The notes below the pieces were generated by a model. That model ran no database searches. It had not been told where the DNA came from and saw only the letters and a program-made list of their open reading frames with translations. This document shows positions 1 to 5,890 of a stretch of DNA of 16,897 bases, in pieces. A program made the position numbers and the translations under genes. The first letter of the stretch is position 1. Every line of letters begins with the position of its first letter. The DNA lies in contig DAIDID010000005.1 in NCBI GenBank assembly GCA_027459545.1, positions 1 through 16,897 on the forward strand, read 5' to 3'. This DNA comes from Candidatus Parcubacteria bacterium (GTDB taxonomy: Bacteria > Patescibacteriota > Minisyncoccia > Phycocordibacterales > Phycocordibacteraceae).

Positions 1-543
1 GGGCAGCAGGTCTGGTCGTATCTTCTCGCACAGCCTTCAGTGATGGGGGTAAGTTCGCCGCCACTGCTGCGCCTGGACTACGTGCGAGTGGTCCCCGGGA
101 TACAAGGCATTCCCGATACAGCGTATGTCCGTTTTGTCCAGACTTACAAGGGCCTCGACGTGATCGGCGCGCAGGTGATTGTGGTGGTCCGCCTCGACAC
201 CGTTGCGAACGTGGTCACATCCGTTGAAACACTGGTATATACAGCCATTCCGACGACGCTTCAACCGGGGACCATGGATGAAGCGCAGGCGCTGAGCCAG
301 CTTCGCGGAAATCTCGGCCTGACCGCCACCGCAACGGTGCGATCGCACGGAGAACGGGTGCGCTGGCTGCGCGGGCAGTGGCGCATCGTGCGCGAATTTA
401 CAGTGCGCGGCCTGGATGTTTGTGCGGCTGTGGACGAAGTCACGGGGCAGGCCGACGCGTGGGACGCGCGCCACTACGAGGGCTTGAGCGGCGCTGTATC
501 CGGGCGGCTGGTGTTATTCAATCCACGTAAAAGCATCGTTTAG
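1..543 (+). CDS. Partial FTP/PepSY-type propeptide protein, foreign-looking
   Basis: The frame is open from base 1 to a TAG at 541-543, so the N-terminus lies outside the window. The segment YVRFVQTYKGLDVIGAQV at about 115-170 fits the FTP domain (fungalysin/thermolysin propeptide), in which a GxxVxGA motif follows an aromatic, Gln-containing strand. The later part (WRIVREFTVRGLD... then AAVDEVTGQADAW) resembles the PepSY-like half that ends in a V-D-x-x-T-G turn. Such domains inhibit and chaperone secreted M4/M36 metallopeptidases. No catalytic HExxH is present; the protein stops just after the propeptide, at a point where base composition changes abruptly. The first 60 bases are 60% G+C and codons end mostly in G/C, unlike everything after ~540. 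The last few residues (about NPRKSIV) probably come from the unrelated neighbouring sequence. The domain call is fairly confident; whether this is an intact gene of the host is doubtful. Confidence 0.55.
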   Translation, partial: GQQVWSYLLAQPSVMGVSSPPLLRLDYVRVVPGIQGIPDTAYVRFVQTYKGLDVIGAQVIVVVRLDTVANVVTSVETLVYTAIPTTLQPGTMDEAQALSQLRGNLGLTATATVRSHGERVRWLRGQWRIVREFTVRGLDVCAAVDEVTGQADAWDARHYEGLSGAVSGRLVLFNPRKSIV

Positions 544-825
544 CGACCACTGTGGAACTTTGTGCTGCACTTTTTTGAGTTCAGCACGCACGTTTCCTGC
601 AACTTTCTGTGTTGGAGAATCAGATGTTCTTAGTTCTGGGTGCTTTTCTTCAAGTTCTTCTAGCTCATACTTAAGTGAGTCTAGTGCTTCGGGAGAAATA
701 GGTGATTCGTCATTTTCGTGCTGTATGGTGCGATACTTGCTGATGACGGCGCGCAGCTTCGCTGCGCGCTCCTTTATGTCGCGAAGCTTCGCTTCGCGAC
801 CCCTTTCTGTATTCAAATCCTTCAT
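514..825 (-). CDS. Small charged coiled-coil protein, C-terminus probably truncated
   Basis: This 103-aa protein is unrecognised. It is rich in Lys, Arg and Glu with heptad-like spacing of Leu/Ile in two stretches: residues ~5-35 (AKLRDIKERAAKLRAVI) and ~45-60 (LDSLKYELEELEEKHPEL). It has no signal peptide or membrane segment. The frame ends ...SLNDAFTWIE then TAA at 514-516, inside the transition to GC-rich DNA, so the natural C-terminus is probably lost. A TACGAT hexamer at 832-837 sits six bases before the ATG at 825, the spacing seen at other unit starts here, so it may be transcribed on its own although it follows the PilX-like gene by 32 bases. Two perfect three-base-loop palindromes (749-769 and 778-800) encode the first helical stretch (REAKLRD and ERAAKLRA). 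Function unknown. Confidence 0.55.
   Translation of the reverse strand: MKDLNTERGREAKLRDIKERAAKLRAVISKYRTIQHENDESPISPEALDSLKYELEELEEKHPELRTSDSPTQKVAGNVRAELKKVQHKVPQWSLNDAFTWIE
749..769. repeat. Intragenic perfect palindrome, 9-bp arms, TTC loop
   Basis: Arms GCGCGCAGC (749-757) and GCTGCGCGC (761-769) flank the loop TTC. It lies inside the coiled-coil gene, so it is not a terminator of that gene. It is separated by 8 bases from a second, similar palindrome. Confidence 0.85.
778..800. repeat. Intragenic perfect palindrome, 10-bp arms, TTC loop
   Basis: Arms GTCGCGAAGC (778-787) and GCTTCGCGAC (791-800) flank the loop TTC. The core CGCGAAGC-TTC-GCTTCGCG is also found at the centre of the larger palindrome at 2493-2539 in the PilW-like gene. 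Confidence 0.88.
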
Positions 826-837
826 GCTTCTATCGTA
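826..837 (-). promoter_or_regulatory. Candidate -10 (TACGAT) six bases before ATG 825
   Basis: On the minus strand TACGAT (837-832) is followed by AGAAGC and then ATG. It matches 4 of 6 bases of TATAAT, with no convincing -35. It is included because the six-base spacing recurs at many unit starts in this window. Confidence 0.4.
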
Positions 838-857
838 CTCAAAAAGAATGCTCCGCG

Positions 858-1388
858 CTAGTTATAGTGTGCCTCAATTCCTCGCTCAACGCGCTGTGGG
901 TCATTTGCGTTACAGCTACTATATCCATCAGCATATAAAATGGTCCGATACGGAGCATTTGGTTTTTGTACCTGTTGTTTTAACACATACACTTGTGCTT
1001 GAATTTGCCCATTACTACAAGGAACTGAAAAAACGGGATACGGGGCATTCGTACGAATACCATTATTTGGCGGTGGTAAATTCCAAGTAATAGTTTGACC
1101 TTCACATGAAAACGTTCCACTTGTTGCTGAATTTGAATAATCAAACGTATCGAGCTTTTGATCTTGATACAACGCACACTCAAGTGCAGAGTCAGCATTA
1201 TAAAAAGCATATTCCGACTGCTGTGCTGTTGAAGCAAGTATGACCTGATTGTACGCAACACTTGCAAGAGAAAGACTTACTGAAAGAATAACCGCAGTGA
1301 AGATAAGCGCTACGATAAGTGTAAATCCTCGTGGCTTCTCACGCATCGTACTTCTTTTGAAAAAAGAGTGTGGAGGTATGTGTATCAT
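858..1388 (-). CDS. PilX-like minor prepilin
   Basis: A 176-aa minor pilin-like protein. The ATG at 1388 was chosen because it forms an ATGA overlap with the stop of the gene before it (1385-1388) and has AGGA eight bases upstream; the frame is also open to a TTG at 1406, and an ATG at 1346 would give a shorter leader (MREKPRG). The type IV signal is PRG|FTLIVALIFTAVILSVSLSLASVAY: Gly at -1 and Phe at +1, but Val instead of Glu at +5. The helix then runs into QQSEYAFYNADSALECALY, the A-x-x-A-D/E-x-A-L pattern of PilX-type pilins. Cysteines at SCEGQ, VPCSN and SSCNAN could form disulfides. It is the last gene of the minor-pilin series and probably sits in the initiating tip complex of the pilus. 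The family is clear; the exact subtype is inferred from position and the AxxA pattern. Confidence 0.8.
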   Translation of the reverse strand: MIHIPPHSFFKRSTMREKPRGFTLIVALIFTAVILSVSLSLASVAYNQVILASTAQQSEYAFYNADSALECALYQDQKLDTFDYSNSATSGTFSCEGQTITWNLPPPNNGIRTNAPYPVFSVPCSNGQIQAQVYVLKQQVQKPNAPYRTILYADGYSSCNANDPQRVERGIEAHYN

Positions 1389-1984
1389 AATTGTGATCCT
1401 AACCAATTTTGTAAGTAGTCGGTAACCACTGCCTTACCAGGAACTCCTGAAGTCATCCAAGTAACTGTTGCAGTAATCTTTGCTTCGTTTGTAGCAGGAG
1501 TTGCCGTACAACTTCCCGAAGTCTGCACATAGCAGAGCTGGATACTTCGCGTAAAGCGAGATTGGATATTTCCACTTCCAGTTGATTGTGTATAGGTGTA
1601 TAGATAATTATTAGAAAGTGCATTTAAATACAATGGTGCACAAGAATTATTTGGGCATGTGGAGATTGTGTTTGTAGGTGGATCTACTGTGCAAAAGTTA
1701 TTAAAACAATCTGGTGAGACATCAAGACCTGCAAGCCAATCACTATCAGTACCTCCACTAGAATTCGCTGCTAGAAAATTATTGTCTCGTATCCCTCGCA
1801 CATACTCAATTCCCTCTTGTGCGAGGGAATTCCCTATAAGCTCATCACGAGCTACATAGGAGGCGATTAGTGCATGCTGCACAGAAAGAAACGGGCCGAC
1901 AAGTGCAAGTACGATAACTGCAATTGCGACGAGTGTCTCGACAAGAGTAAAACCTTTTTTTGTACTCAGTGCATTTTTGATCAT
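1385..1984 (-). CDS. PilV-like minor prepilin
   Basis: A 199-aa prepilin with short leader MIKNALSTKKG, cleavage before FTLVETLVAIAVIVLALVGP, and the canonical Glu at +5, which neutralises the N-terminus of a neighbouring subunit in the pilus. The segment LAQEGIEYVRGIRDNNF is the conserved region after the helix in PilV/GspI-type minor pilins. Later parts carry several Cys (SPDCFNNFCT, STCPNNSCA, QLCYV, GSCTA), likely disulfide pairs in the outer globular domain. ATG 1984 overlaps the stop of the PilW-like gene as ATGA (1981-1984) and its own stop overlaps the next ATG in the same way, so translation is probably coupled along the series. An imperfectly spaced palindrome (1793-1827) lies within the LAQEGIEYVRGIR codons. 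It would be processed by the PilD encoded upstream. Confidence 0.85.
   Translation of the reverse strand: MIKNALSTKKGFTLVETLVAIAVIVLALVGPFLSVQHALIASYVARDELIGNSLAQEGIEYVRGIRDNNFLAANSSGGTDSDWLAGLDVSPDCFNNFCTVDPPTNTISTCPNNSCAPLYLNALSNNYLYTYTQSTGSGNIQSRFTRSIQLCYVQTSGSCTATPATNEAKITATVTWMTSGVPGKAVVTDYLQNWLGSQL
1793..1827. repeat. Intragenic inverted repeat, 10-bp arms, 15-base loop
   Basis: Arms CCCTCGCACA (1793-1802) and TGTGCGAGGG (1818-1827) are perfect reverse complements; a further T-A pair (1792/1828) can be added. It lies within the PilV-like gene, over the conserved LAQEGIEYVRGIRD codons. The loop is longer than in the three-base-loop family. Confidence 0.75.
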
Positions 1985-2571
1985 AGGTTAATTTGGCGCT
2001 GCGTGGCAGAAGTCTCAATGTCAAACGTAATCGGTGACTGCCCTGCATTTGCAGTGATAGATCCCTGTACCACTATAGTAACCTTTGGCTGTACACGGCC
2101 TTGACTTCCTGAGTCTGCATCAGAAACATAAAAATTTAGTGCGTTTACTGTAATGAGAGGATCGGTTATTAAAGTAAACGCAGAGCCATTTATTGATTCT
2201 TGTATTTGTCCGCCGTATAGTCTGTAAGTTATTGTTTCTCCGCTATCATCCGTAAATACGAAACTATTTCCTGGCGTACCAGAAAATGGACAGTTTTGTC
2301 CTTGTGTTCCATTGCAACCATAGTTTTTACCCGTGCGTATTTCTCTACTCATAGTATCAATGACGAAGTTGAGATTGTTTGCTATTTGAACGGTTGCGCG
2401 TGCATCTTTATCGAGCTTGAGTAAATTTAAATACGCTGCTGCTACAACGACGACGACAATACTGAAGAGTGCGATAGACACCATGAGCTCAATAAGAGTG
2501 AACGCGCGCGAAGCTTCGCTTCGCGCGCGTTCACTCTTACCACCCAACATATCTTTAAAAAAATATCTCAT
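1981..2571 (-). CDS. PilW/GspJ-like minor prepilin
   Basis: A 196-aa prepilin. ATG 2571 overlaps the stop of the FimT-like gene as ATGA (2568-2571); an in-frame TTG at 2577 is less likely. The leader is MRYFFKDMLGGKSERARSEASRA, with cleavage before FTLIELMVSIALFSIVVVVVA. The residue at -1 is Ala rather than the usual Gly, while Glu+5 is kept. The body has the TMSREIRTGKNY region typical of PilW/GspJ proteins (a helix end with SREIR) and one close Cys pair (YGCNG, NCPF). Codons for residues 11-27, covering the end of the leader and the cleavage motif, form a perfect 22-bp-arm palindrome (2493-2539). It likely forms part of the tip complex with the other minor pilins. Family confident, subtype moderately so. 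Confidence 0.83.
   Translation of the reverse strand: MRYFFKDMLGGKSERARSEASRAFTLIELMVSIALFSIVVVVVAAAYLNLLKLDKDARATVQIANNLNFVIDTMSREIRTGKNYGCNGTQGQNCPFSGTPGNSFVFTDDSGETITYRLYGGQIQESINGSAFTLITDPLITVNALNFYVSDADSGSQGRVQPKVTIVVQGSITANAGQSPITFDIETSATQRQINL
2493..2539. repeat. Large perfect palindrome, 22-bp arms, 3-base loop, inside a prepilin leader
   Basis: The left arm (2493-2514) and right arm (2518-2539) are perfect reverse complements over 22 bases around the loop TTC (2515-2517). The central part is CGCGCGAAGC-TTC-GCTTCGCGCG. On the minus strand the two arms encode, in order, KSERARSEA and SRAFTLI of the PilW-like prepilin. The downstream arm thus carries the constrained cleavage motif and the upstream arm is its inverted copy. 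Confidence 0.95.
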
Positions 2572-3269
2572 GGGCAAGTTGAGCTTACAGACACCTCTCC
2601 TAAATTATTTACCAACACACACCGCAAACCTCCCTGAGGAGAAACTACATCTAGTGTGACACTCGAAAAAGCAACTGTTGAATTATTCATTGTAATAACT
2701 GCTTGAGTATTTGGTCGTTCATATACTATATCTAAAGTACCGCTACCTGGAGTAAAACTAGTAGATTGACCATTCGAAAGAGTTCCGACTATCTTACTTA
2801 TCGTATATCCGCCACCAAGCGTATATGTCTGCACGAGTCCATCACCAGAATCATAATAGCAATTCCCTGGTCTAGCATCAGGATAGTTTGCATTTGTTTG
2901 CGTATGTCCTGGACAATTTCCCGTATAATCTGAACCAGCTCCTCCGGGATTTGTATCTGCAAACACAACGTAAGAATTTGCTGTGTCTCCGAAGTGCACT
3001 CCGTAGCCCGCATTATACACTCCAGAATTGTTACGGCTTGAAAGTCCAAAGGACTGTGCCTCTCTAATAGACAAGGCAATAGTATAGGTAGTATCTGTGA
3101 GTAGCGTCGCCGAATTAAAATTTCTCTGACTTACTAAAATTACAATAGTGAGTATGCCGATTATGGCGACGACCACCAAGAGCTCGATGATAGTAAAGCC
3201 CTGCTGAAAGCGCAGCCCTGTACTCGTGTTATTTTTTTGAAAGTCCAAACTTAAAATAGAGGGTTCCAT
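2568..3269 (-). CDS. FimT/GspH-like prepilin
   Basis: A 233-aa prepilin. The leader of 24 residues ends FQQG and cleavage would fall before FTIIELLVVVAIIGILTIVILVSQ, with Glu+5 present. The following helix contains TTYTIALSIREAQSFGLSSR, the R-E-A-Q-x-x-A/G-x-x-x-x-R pattern typical of GspH/FimT pseudopilins. The C-terminal part has three Cys (NCPGH, NCYYD, and the LRCVLVNNLGEV strand before the terminal SSTCP). ATG 3269 lies 19 bases inside the end of pilD, so the two are co-transcribed. FimT-type pilins act in pilus priming, and in some bacteria in DNA binding during transformation; that second role cannot be judged from this sequence. Confidence 0.85.
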   Translation of the reverse strand: MEPSILSLDFQKNNTSTGLRFQQGFTIIELLVVVAIIGILTIVILVSQRNFNSATLLTDTTYTIALSIREAQSFGLSSRNNSGVYNAGYGVHFGDTANSYVVFADTNPGGAGSDYTGNCPGHTQTNANYPDARPGNCYYDSGDGLVQTYTLGGGYTISKIVGTLSNGQSTSFTPGSGTLDIVYERPNTQAVITMNNSTVAFSSVTLDVVSPQGGLRCVLVNNLGEVSVSSTCP

Positions 3270-3997
3270 TGGGTAAAAAAAGCGAGCAGATAACCGGCTG
3301 CCATAAATGGCACGAACGGCACTTCAATACCCATTTTAGGTCCTCCTCGCCTAAACACCAAGAAAAGTATACCGATAATTCCTCCTATCCAGAATGAAAA
3401 AAATATTCCTGGAACTGCGGCACTTCCTACCAGAAGTGAAAGTGAAAAAGCCACAGGCGCATCTCCAAGTCCCATTGCTCTGCCTCGCGAGAAAAAATAA
3501 AGAAGAAAGAAAACTATCGCAATACCTCCTGCCACTACAAAAACAGTTTCTAGTTTTTGTAGTGAGTTTTTTTGTAAGAGTGCAAATATCGCTGAAAAAA
3601 TAAAAAGCAAAATAGAACTCCCCCAAGGCACTATAGTGTGACGTATGTCGTAAAGAACGATAAATGTAAGCACAAAAAGTGCTGCAAGAAATACAAAAAG
3701 CCGAAGCGTAAGTCCGAGTGAAAGATATGACACAACAAATAGCGCTCCAAGCATTACTTCAGTTAGCGCATAGCGCGCTGGAATACTTGCCTTGCACGAA
3801 CGACATCTTCCAAAAGTTACTACCCAAGATAAAACTGGAACGAGATCAAGAGCATCAAGTATGCGTGTGCAGGAATTACACTTTGAGCGACCTGAAAACC
3901 AAGACTGACCAGTATATATGCGCTCTGATATCACGCCAGCAAAACTCGCAAGCACTGCACCAAGAAAGAAAAATATAAGCTCAAAAAAAAATTGCAT
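3251..3997 (-). CDS. pilD: Prepilin peptidase / N-methyltransferase PilD
   Basis: A 248-aa polytopic membrane aspartyl protease that removes prepilin leaders and methylates the new N-terminal Phe. The N-terminal domain has the two zinc-binding CxxC pairs (C40/C43 in KCNSC and C65/C68 in RCRSC) around P-V-L-S-W. The catalytic Asp residues are D117 (VLYDIRH) and D179 in the GxGD motif (AMGLGDAP). Seven or eight hydrophobic segments are visible. The length and full methylase domain match the bifunctional PilD type. It is the first gene after the main-pilin terminator and has its own -10 TATACT six bases before ATG 3997, so the pilD plus minor-pilin unit can be transcribed separately from the motor genes. 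Start chosen by this spacing and the correct first membrane segment (FFFELIFFFLGAVLASF). Confidence 0.95.
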   Translation of the reverse strand: MQFFFELIFFFLGAVLASFAGVISERIYTGQSWFSGRSKCNSCTRILDALDLVPVLSWVVTFGRCRSCKASIPARYALTEVMLGALFVVSYLSLGLTLRLFVFLAALFVLTFIVLYDIRHTIVPWGSSILLFIFSAIFALLQKNSLQKLETVFVVAGGIAIVFFLLYFFSRGRAMGLGDAPVAFSLSLLVGSAAVPGIFFSFWIGGIIGILFLVFRRGGPKMGIEVPFVPFMAAGYLLAFFTQWNPLF

Positions 3998-4009
3998 ATG
4001 TATAGTATA
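3998..4009 (-). promoter_or_regulatory. -10 TATACT six bases before pilD ATG
   Basis: On the minus strand TATACT (4009-4004) is followed by ATACAT and the ATG at 3997. The place where a -35 would lie is occupied by the hairpin of the upstream terminator, so the promoter, if real, relies on the -10. This predicts a leaderless pilD mRNA. Confidence 0.6.
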
Positions 4010-4024
4010 ACCGACATAAAAAAC

Positions 4025-4050
4025 AAAAAACCCCGTAGGCGGGGCTTTTT
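4025..4050 (-). terminator. Rho-independent terminator after the main prepilin
   Basis: On the minus strand a run of A, then GCCCCG, the loop CCTA, CGGGGT and six T. The stem is extended by A-T pairs on both sides and is therefore also usable from the other strand. It lies 19 bases after the prepilin stop and 28 bases before pilD, separating the abundant pilin and motor unit from the pilD/minor-pilin unit. Confidence 0.9.
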
Positions 4051-4068
4051 GTTAAACTCTAACTATAC

Positions 4069-4551
4069 CTAGGGACAAACTGTTGCTCCTGCTGTAATTG
4101 CTGTATCAGCTTTTTCATTTCCAGTACTATCAACACAGAAACCTGTGTTAGTTCCTGAGTTATTTTGCAAAGGTGCATAAATAGCCCACGCAGAAGATGA
4201 GTTACCGCAGATTGGAGTATATGTACTGCCAGCTGCTGTAATTCCTTTGATAGCATTTGCTATAGTTGTATCCGCAGCAAACAAACTACCTGTGGCCGTA
4301 CAAGTAGTTCCAGTAGTACCGTACGAGTTACCATTACTGTCGTAATAAATCGCTGATTCTGTGAGGATTGTCGTCATATCTGACTTCACCGCAGCGTCTG
4401 CTCCCTTGCTTCGTGCGGTGTTAAGCGCAGCGAGCACAACTGCTGAGAGAATTCCGATGATCGCGATAACGACGAGGAGTTCGATGAGGGTAAAACCTCG
4501 CGAAACGATTCCAATTCGTCCGCGTCGGATTTTTGTGGATGCGAGTTTCAT
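4069..4551 (-). CDS. Main type IV prepilin (PilA/PilE-like)
   Basis: A 160-aa prepilin. The frame is open further upstream, but ATG 4551 gives a sensible charged leader, MKLASTKIRRGRIGIVSRG, cleaved before FTLIELLVVIAIIGILSAVVLAAL with Glu+5. Mature length is ~141 aa. The globular part is Gly/Ser/Thr-rich with four Cys (TTCTA, PICGN, GFCVD and the penultimate residue of the C-terminal TVCP), fitting two disulfides including a C-terminal D-region loop. It is followed at once by a strong terminator and preceded by a 124-base gap with its own -10, which suits a highly expressed structural subunit. Being the only prepilin in the motor cluster and the only one with a private terminator, it is the likely major pilin; this is inferred from context. 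Confidence 0.9.
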   Translation of the reverse strand: MKLASTKIRRGRIGIVSRGFTLIELLVVIAIIGILSAVVLAALNTARSKGADAAVKSDMTTILTESAIYYDSNGNSYGTTGTTCTATGSLFAADTTIANAIKGITAAGSTYTPICGNSSSAWAIYAPLQNNSGTNTGFCVDSTGNEKADTAITAGATVCP

Positions 4552-4562
4552 AAATAAGTATA
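4552..4562 (-). promoter_or_regulatory. -10 TATACT five bases before prepilin ATG
   Basis: On the minus strand TATACT (4562-4557) is followed by TATTT and ATG 4551. No -35 of TTGACA type is visible at 16-18 bases upstream, and there is no Shine-Dalgarno sequence before the ATG. It predicts a leaderless pilin mRNA; a longer 5' UTR from an upstream promoter remains possible. Confidence 0.5.
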
Positions 4563-4655
4563 ATTGTAAGTGACGCGGTGTTAGGTGTAATGTCCGCTTC
4601 TCTCTATTGTACGAGATAGTGAAATAAATATCTACGCAGGCTGTGGACAACGAAT

Positions 4656-4674
4656 AAATTTTTTCAAAAAATTT
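4656..4674. repeat. A/T-only inverted repeat just after the pilC stop
   Basis: AAATTTTTT (4656-4664) and AAAAAATTT (4666-4674) are perfect reverse complements around a single C. It begins one base after the pilC stop. It has no G-C pairs, so it is at best a weak hairpin; it could act as a pause, RNA-processing or protein-binding site between pilC and the prepilin gene. Confidence 0.6.
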
Positions 4675-4675
4675 G

Positions 4676-5884
4676 TTAATTAATCGCACCTGCCAAACTA
4701 TAAATAGGTACGAGCACTGAAGCCAAGAGTGTTCCAACTCCAAGTCCAAGAAATACAATCATCGCAGGCTCAATAAGATCGACGAGCGTGTCGATTGAGG
4801 TCTCTACTTCGCGACGGTAAAAATTTGCGAGTGTTTGAAGAATGTTTCCGAGCTCTCCCGTCTCTTCTCCTACACGAATCATCGCTATCATAATTCCTGG
4901 AATATCAGAGTGTTTACCAAGCGCATCTGAAATTGATGAGCCTGCTTTCACAGCCTCGCTTGTCTGCTTAAGAATTTCTTCAAATGTCCGACTCCCTACG
5001 ATTGTAGAGGTGATATCTATCATTTCCACCACAGCAACACCAGAAGCGAGCATCGTTGAAAAATTATCAGCAATACGAGAAAGGTAGAGCTTCAGGTATA
5101 GATCTCCAACCAAAGGAATATCGAGTTTAATACTGTCGAAAAAGAGTGTTCCCTGTGGAGTTTGAACCATGCGCCAACTCACAATACCCGCGACCACCAC
5201 AGCAAACGCAAGGTATACGCCATAATGAATGAGTAAATTAGAAAGTCCGATAACTACCTGCGTATAAAACGGAATAGGTGTTCCTGAGCTCGTGAGAATT
5301 GAAGTAACGTTTGGAATTACAAGTGTGAGCATTAAAATCATCACCGCAAAAAACACAAATACCACAAAGACAGGATATATGAAGGCGTTTGATGCCTTGC
5401 TCATAACGGCATAGGTGCGGTCGAGATAGTCTGCGAGGTAGCCAAATGTTTCTGAGAGCTTTCCCGACTCTTCGCCAGAGCGAACCATGTTTGTATAAAA
5501 GGGATTAAACGCTTTAGGGTGGCGCGCCATCGCTTTTGAAATTGGTGCGCCACCCTGAATGTCATCTGCTACCTCCGTAAGAATGCCTGCGAGATATTTA
5601 TTATCAACTTCAGCAGCAAGCAGACGAAATACGCGAAGCGCAGAAACTTGTGCTTGAAAGAGCGTTGCGATTTGTCGAGAAAGAATCACAATTTCTTTAT
5701 TAGACACATGCTTGAAGTAGCCGATGTCCATTGAAAGGAGCGATTTATTTGCAACTGGCTCTATAGAAGAGACGATGAGATCGCGACGCTGAAGAGTAGA
5801 GACGGCGATATCCATCGAAAGTGCTTCGATAGTTCCTTCGCGTGTGTGATTGTCTTTATCGAGTGCGTGGTACGTGAAAAGCAT
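4676..5884 (-). CDS. pilC: T4P inner-membrane platform protein PilC
   Basis: A 402-aa GspF/PilC family protein, the membrane platform whose rotation or coupling to PilB/PilT drives pilin assembly and removal. Two GspF domains are visible. The first (~65-190) carries LSRQIATLFQAQVSALRVFRLL and GGAPISKAMARHPKAFNPFYTNMVRSGEESGKL. The second (~270-390) repeats the pattern with LSRIADNFSTMLASGVAVVEMI and GSSISDALGKHSDIPGIMIAMIRVGEETGEL. Three hydrophobic segments are present at ~163-190, ~215-235 and the C-terminal ~365-395. The length is typical. ATG 5884 lies 6 bases after the pilT stop with no Shine-Dalgarno sequence. A long-loop inverted repeat (5516-5556) sits in the GGAPISKAMARHPKAF codons. 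Confidence 0.95.
   Translation of the reverse strand: MLFTYHALDKDNHTREGTIEALSMDIAVSTLQRRDLIVSSIEPVANKSLLSMDIGYFKHVSNKEIVILSRQIATLFQAQVSALRVFRLLAAEVDNKYLAGILTEVADDIQGGAPISKAMARHPKAFNPFYTNMVRSGEESGKLSETFGYLADYLDRTYAVMSKASNAFIYPVFVVFVFFAVMILMLTLVIPNVTSILTSSGTPIPFYTQVVIGLSNLLIHYGVYLAFAVVVAGIVSWRMVQTPQGTLFFDSIKLDIPLVGDLYLKLYLSRIADNFSTMLASGVAVVEMIDITSTIVGSRTFEEILKQTSEAVKAGSSISDALGKHSDIPGIMIAMIRVGEETGELGNILQTLANFYRREVETSIDTLVDLIEPAMIVFLGLGVGTLLASVLVPIYSLAGAIN
5516..5556. repeat. Intragenic inverted repeat in pilC, 10-bp arms, 21-base loop
   Basis: AGGGTGGCGC (5516-5525) and GCGCCACCCT (5547-5556) are perfect reverse complements. They lie in codons of the conserved first GspF motif of PilC (GGAPIS ... 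RHPKAF). The loop is long, so it may be chance, but the GC-rich arms stand out against the surroundings. Confidence 0.65.
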
Positions 5885-5890
5885 AAATGG

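Noticed and set aside
37..474. 145-aa open frame on the minus strand in the GC-rich segment
   Set aside because: It lies opposite the FTP/PepSY-like frame, has an amphipathic-free, His/Arg/Cys-rich composition and no domain signal; long antisense frames are common in GC-rich DNA.
1047..1058. ATTCGTACGAAT palindrome in the PilX-like gene
   Set aside because: A 12-base palindrome without a loop occurs by chance often enough and lacks the three-base-loop geometry.
560..1090. 176-aa plus-strand frame opposite the coiled-coil and PilX-like genes
   Set aside because: Its Ser-rich start and odd composition are the antisense of Glu-rich codons, and the minus-strand pilin has clear family motifs.
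2436..2458. Short trinucleotide-like run (ACGACGACGAC) in the PilW-like gene
   Set aside because: It encodes the Val-rich membrane helix (VVVVV), so codon repetition explains it.
4552..4758. 69-residue N-terminal extension of the main prepilin
   Set aside because: It overlaps pilC, and prepilin leaders are short and basic; ATG 4551 gives exactly that.
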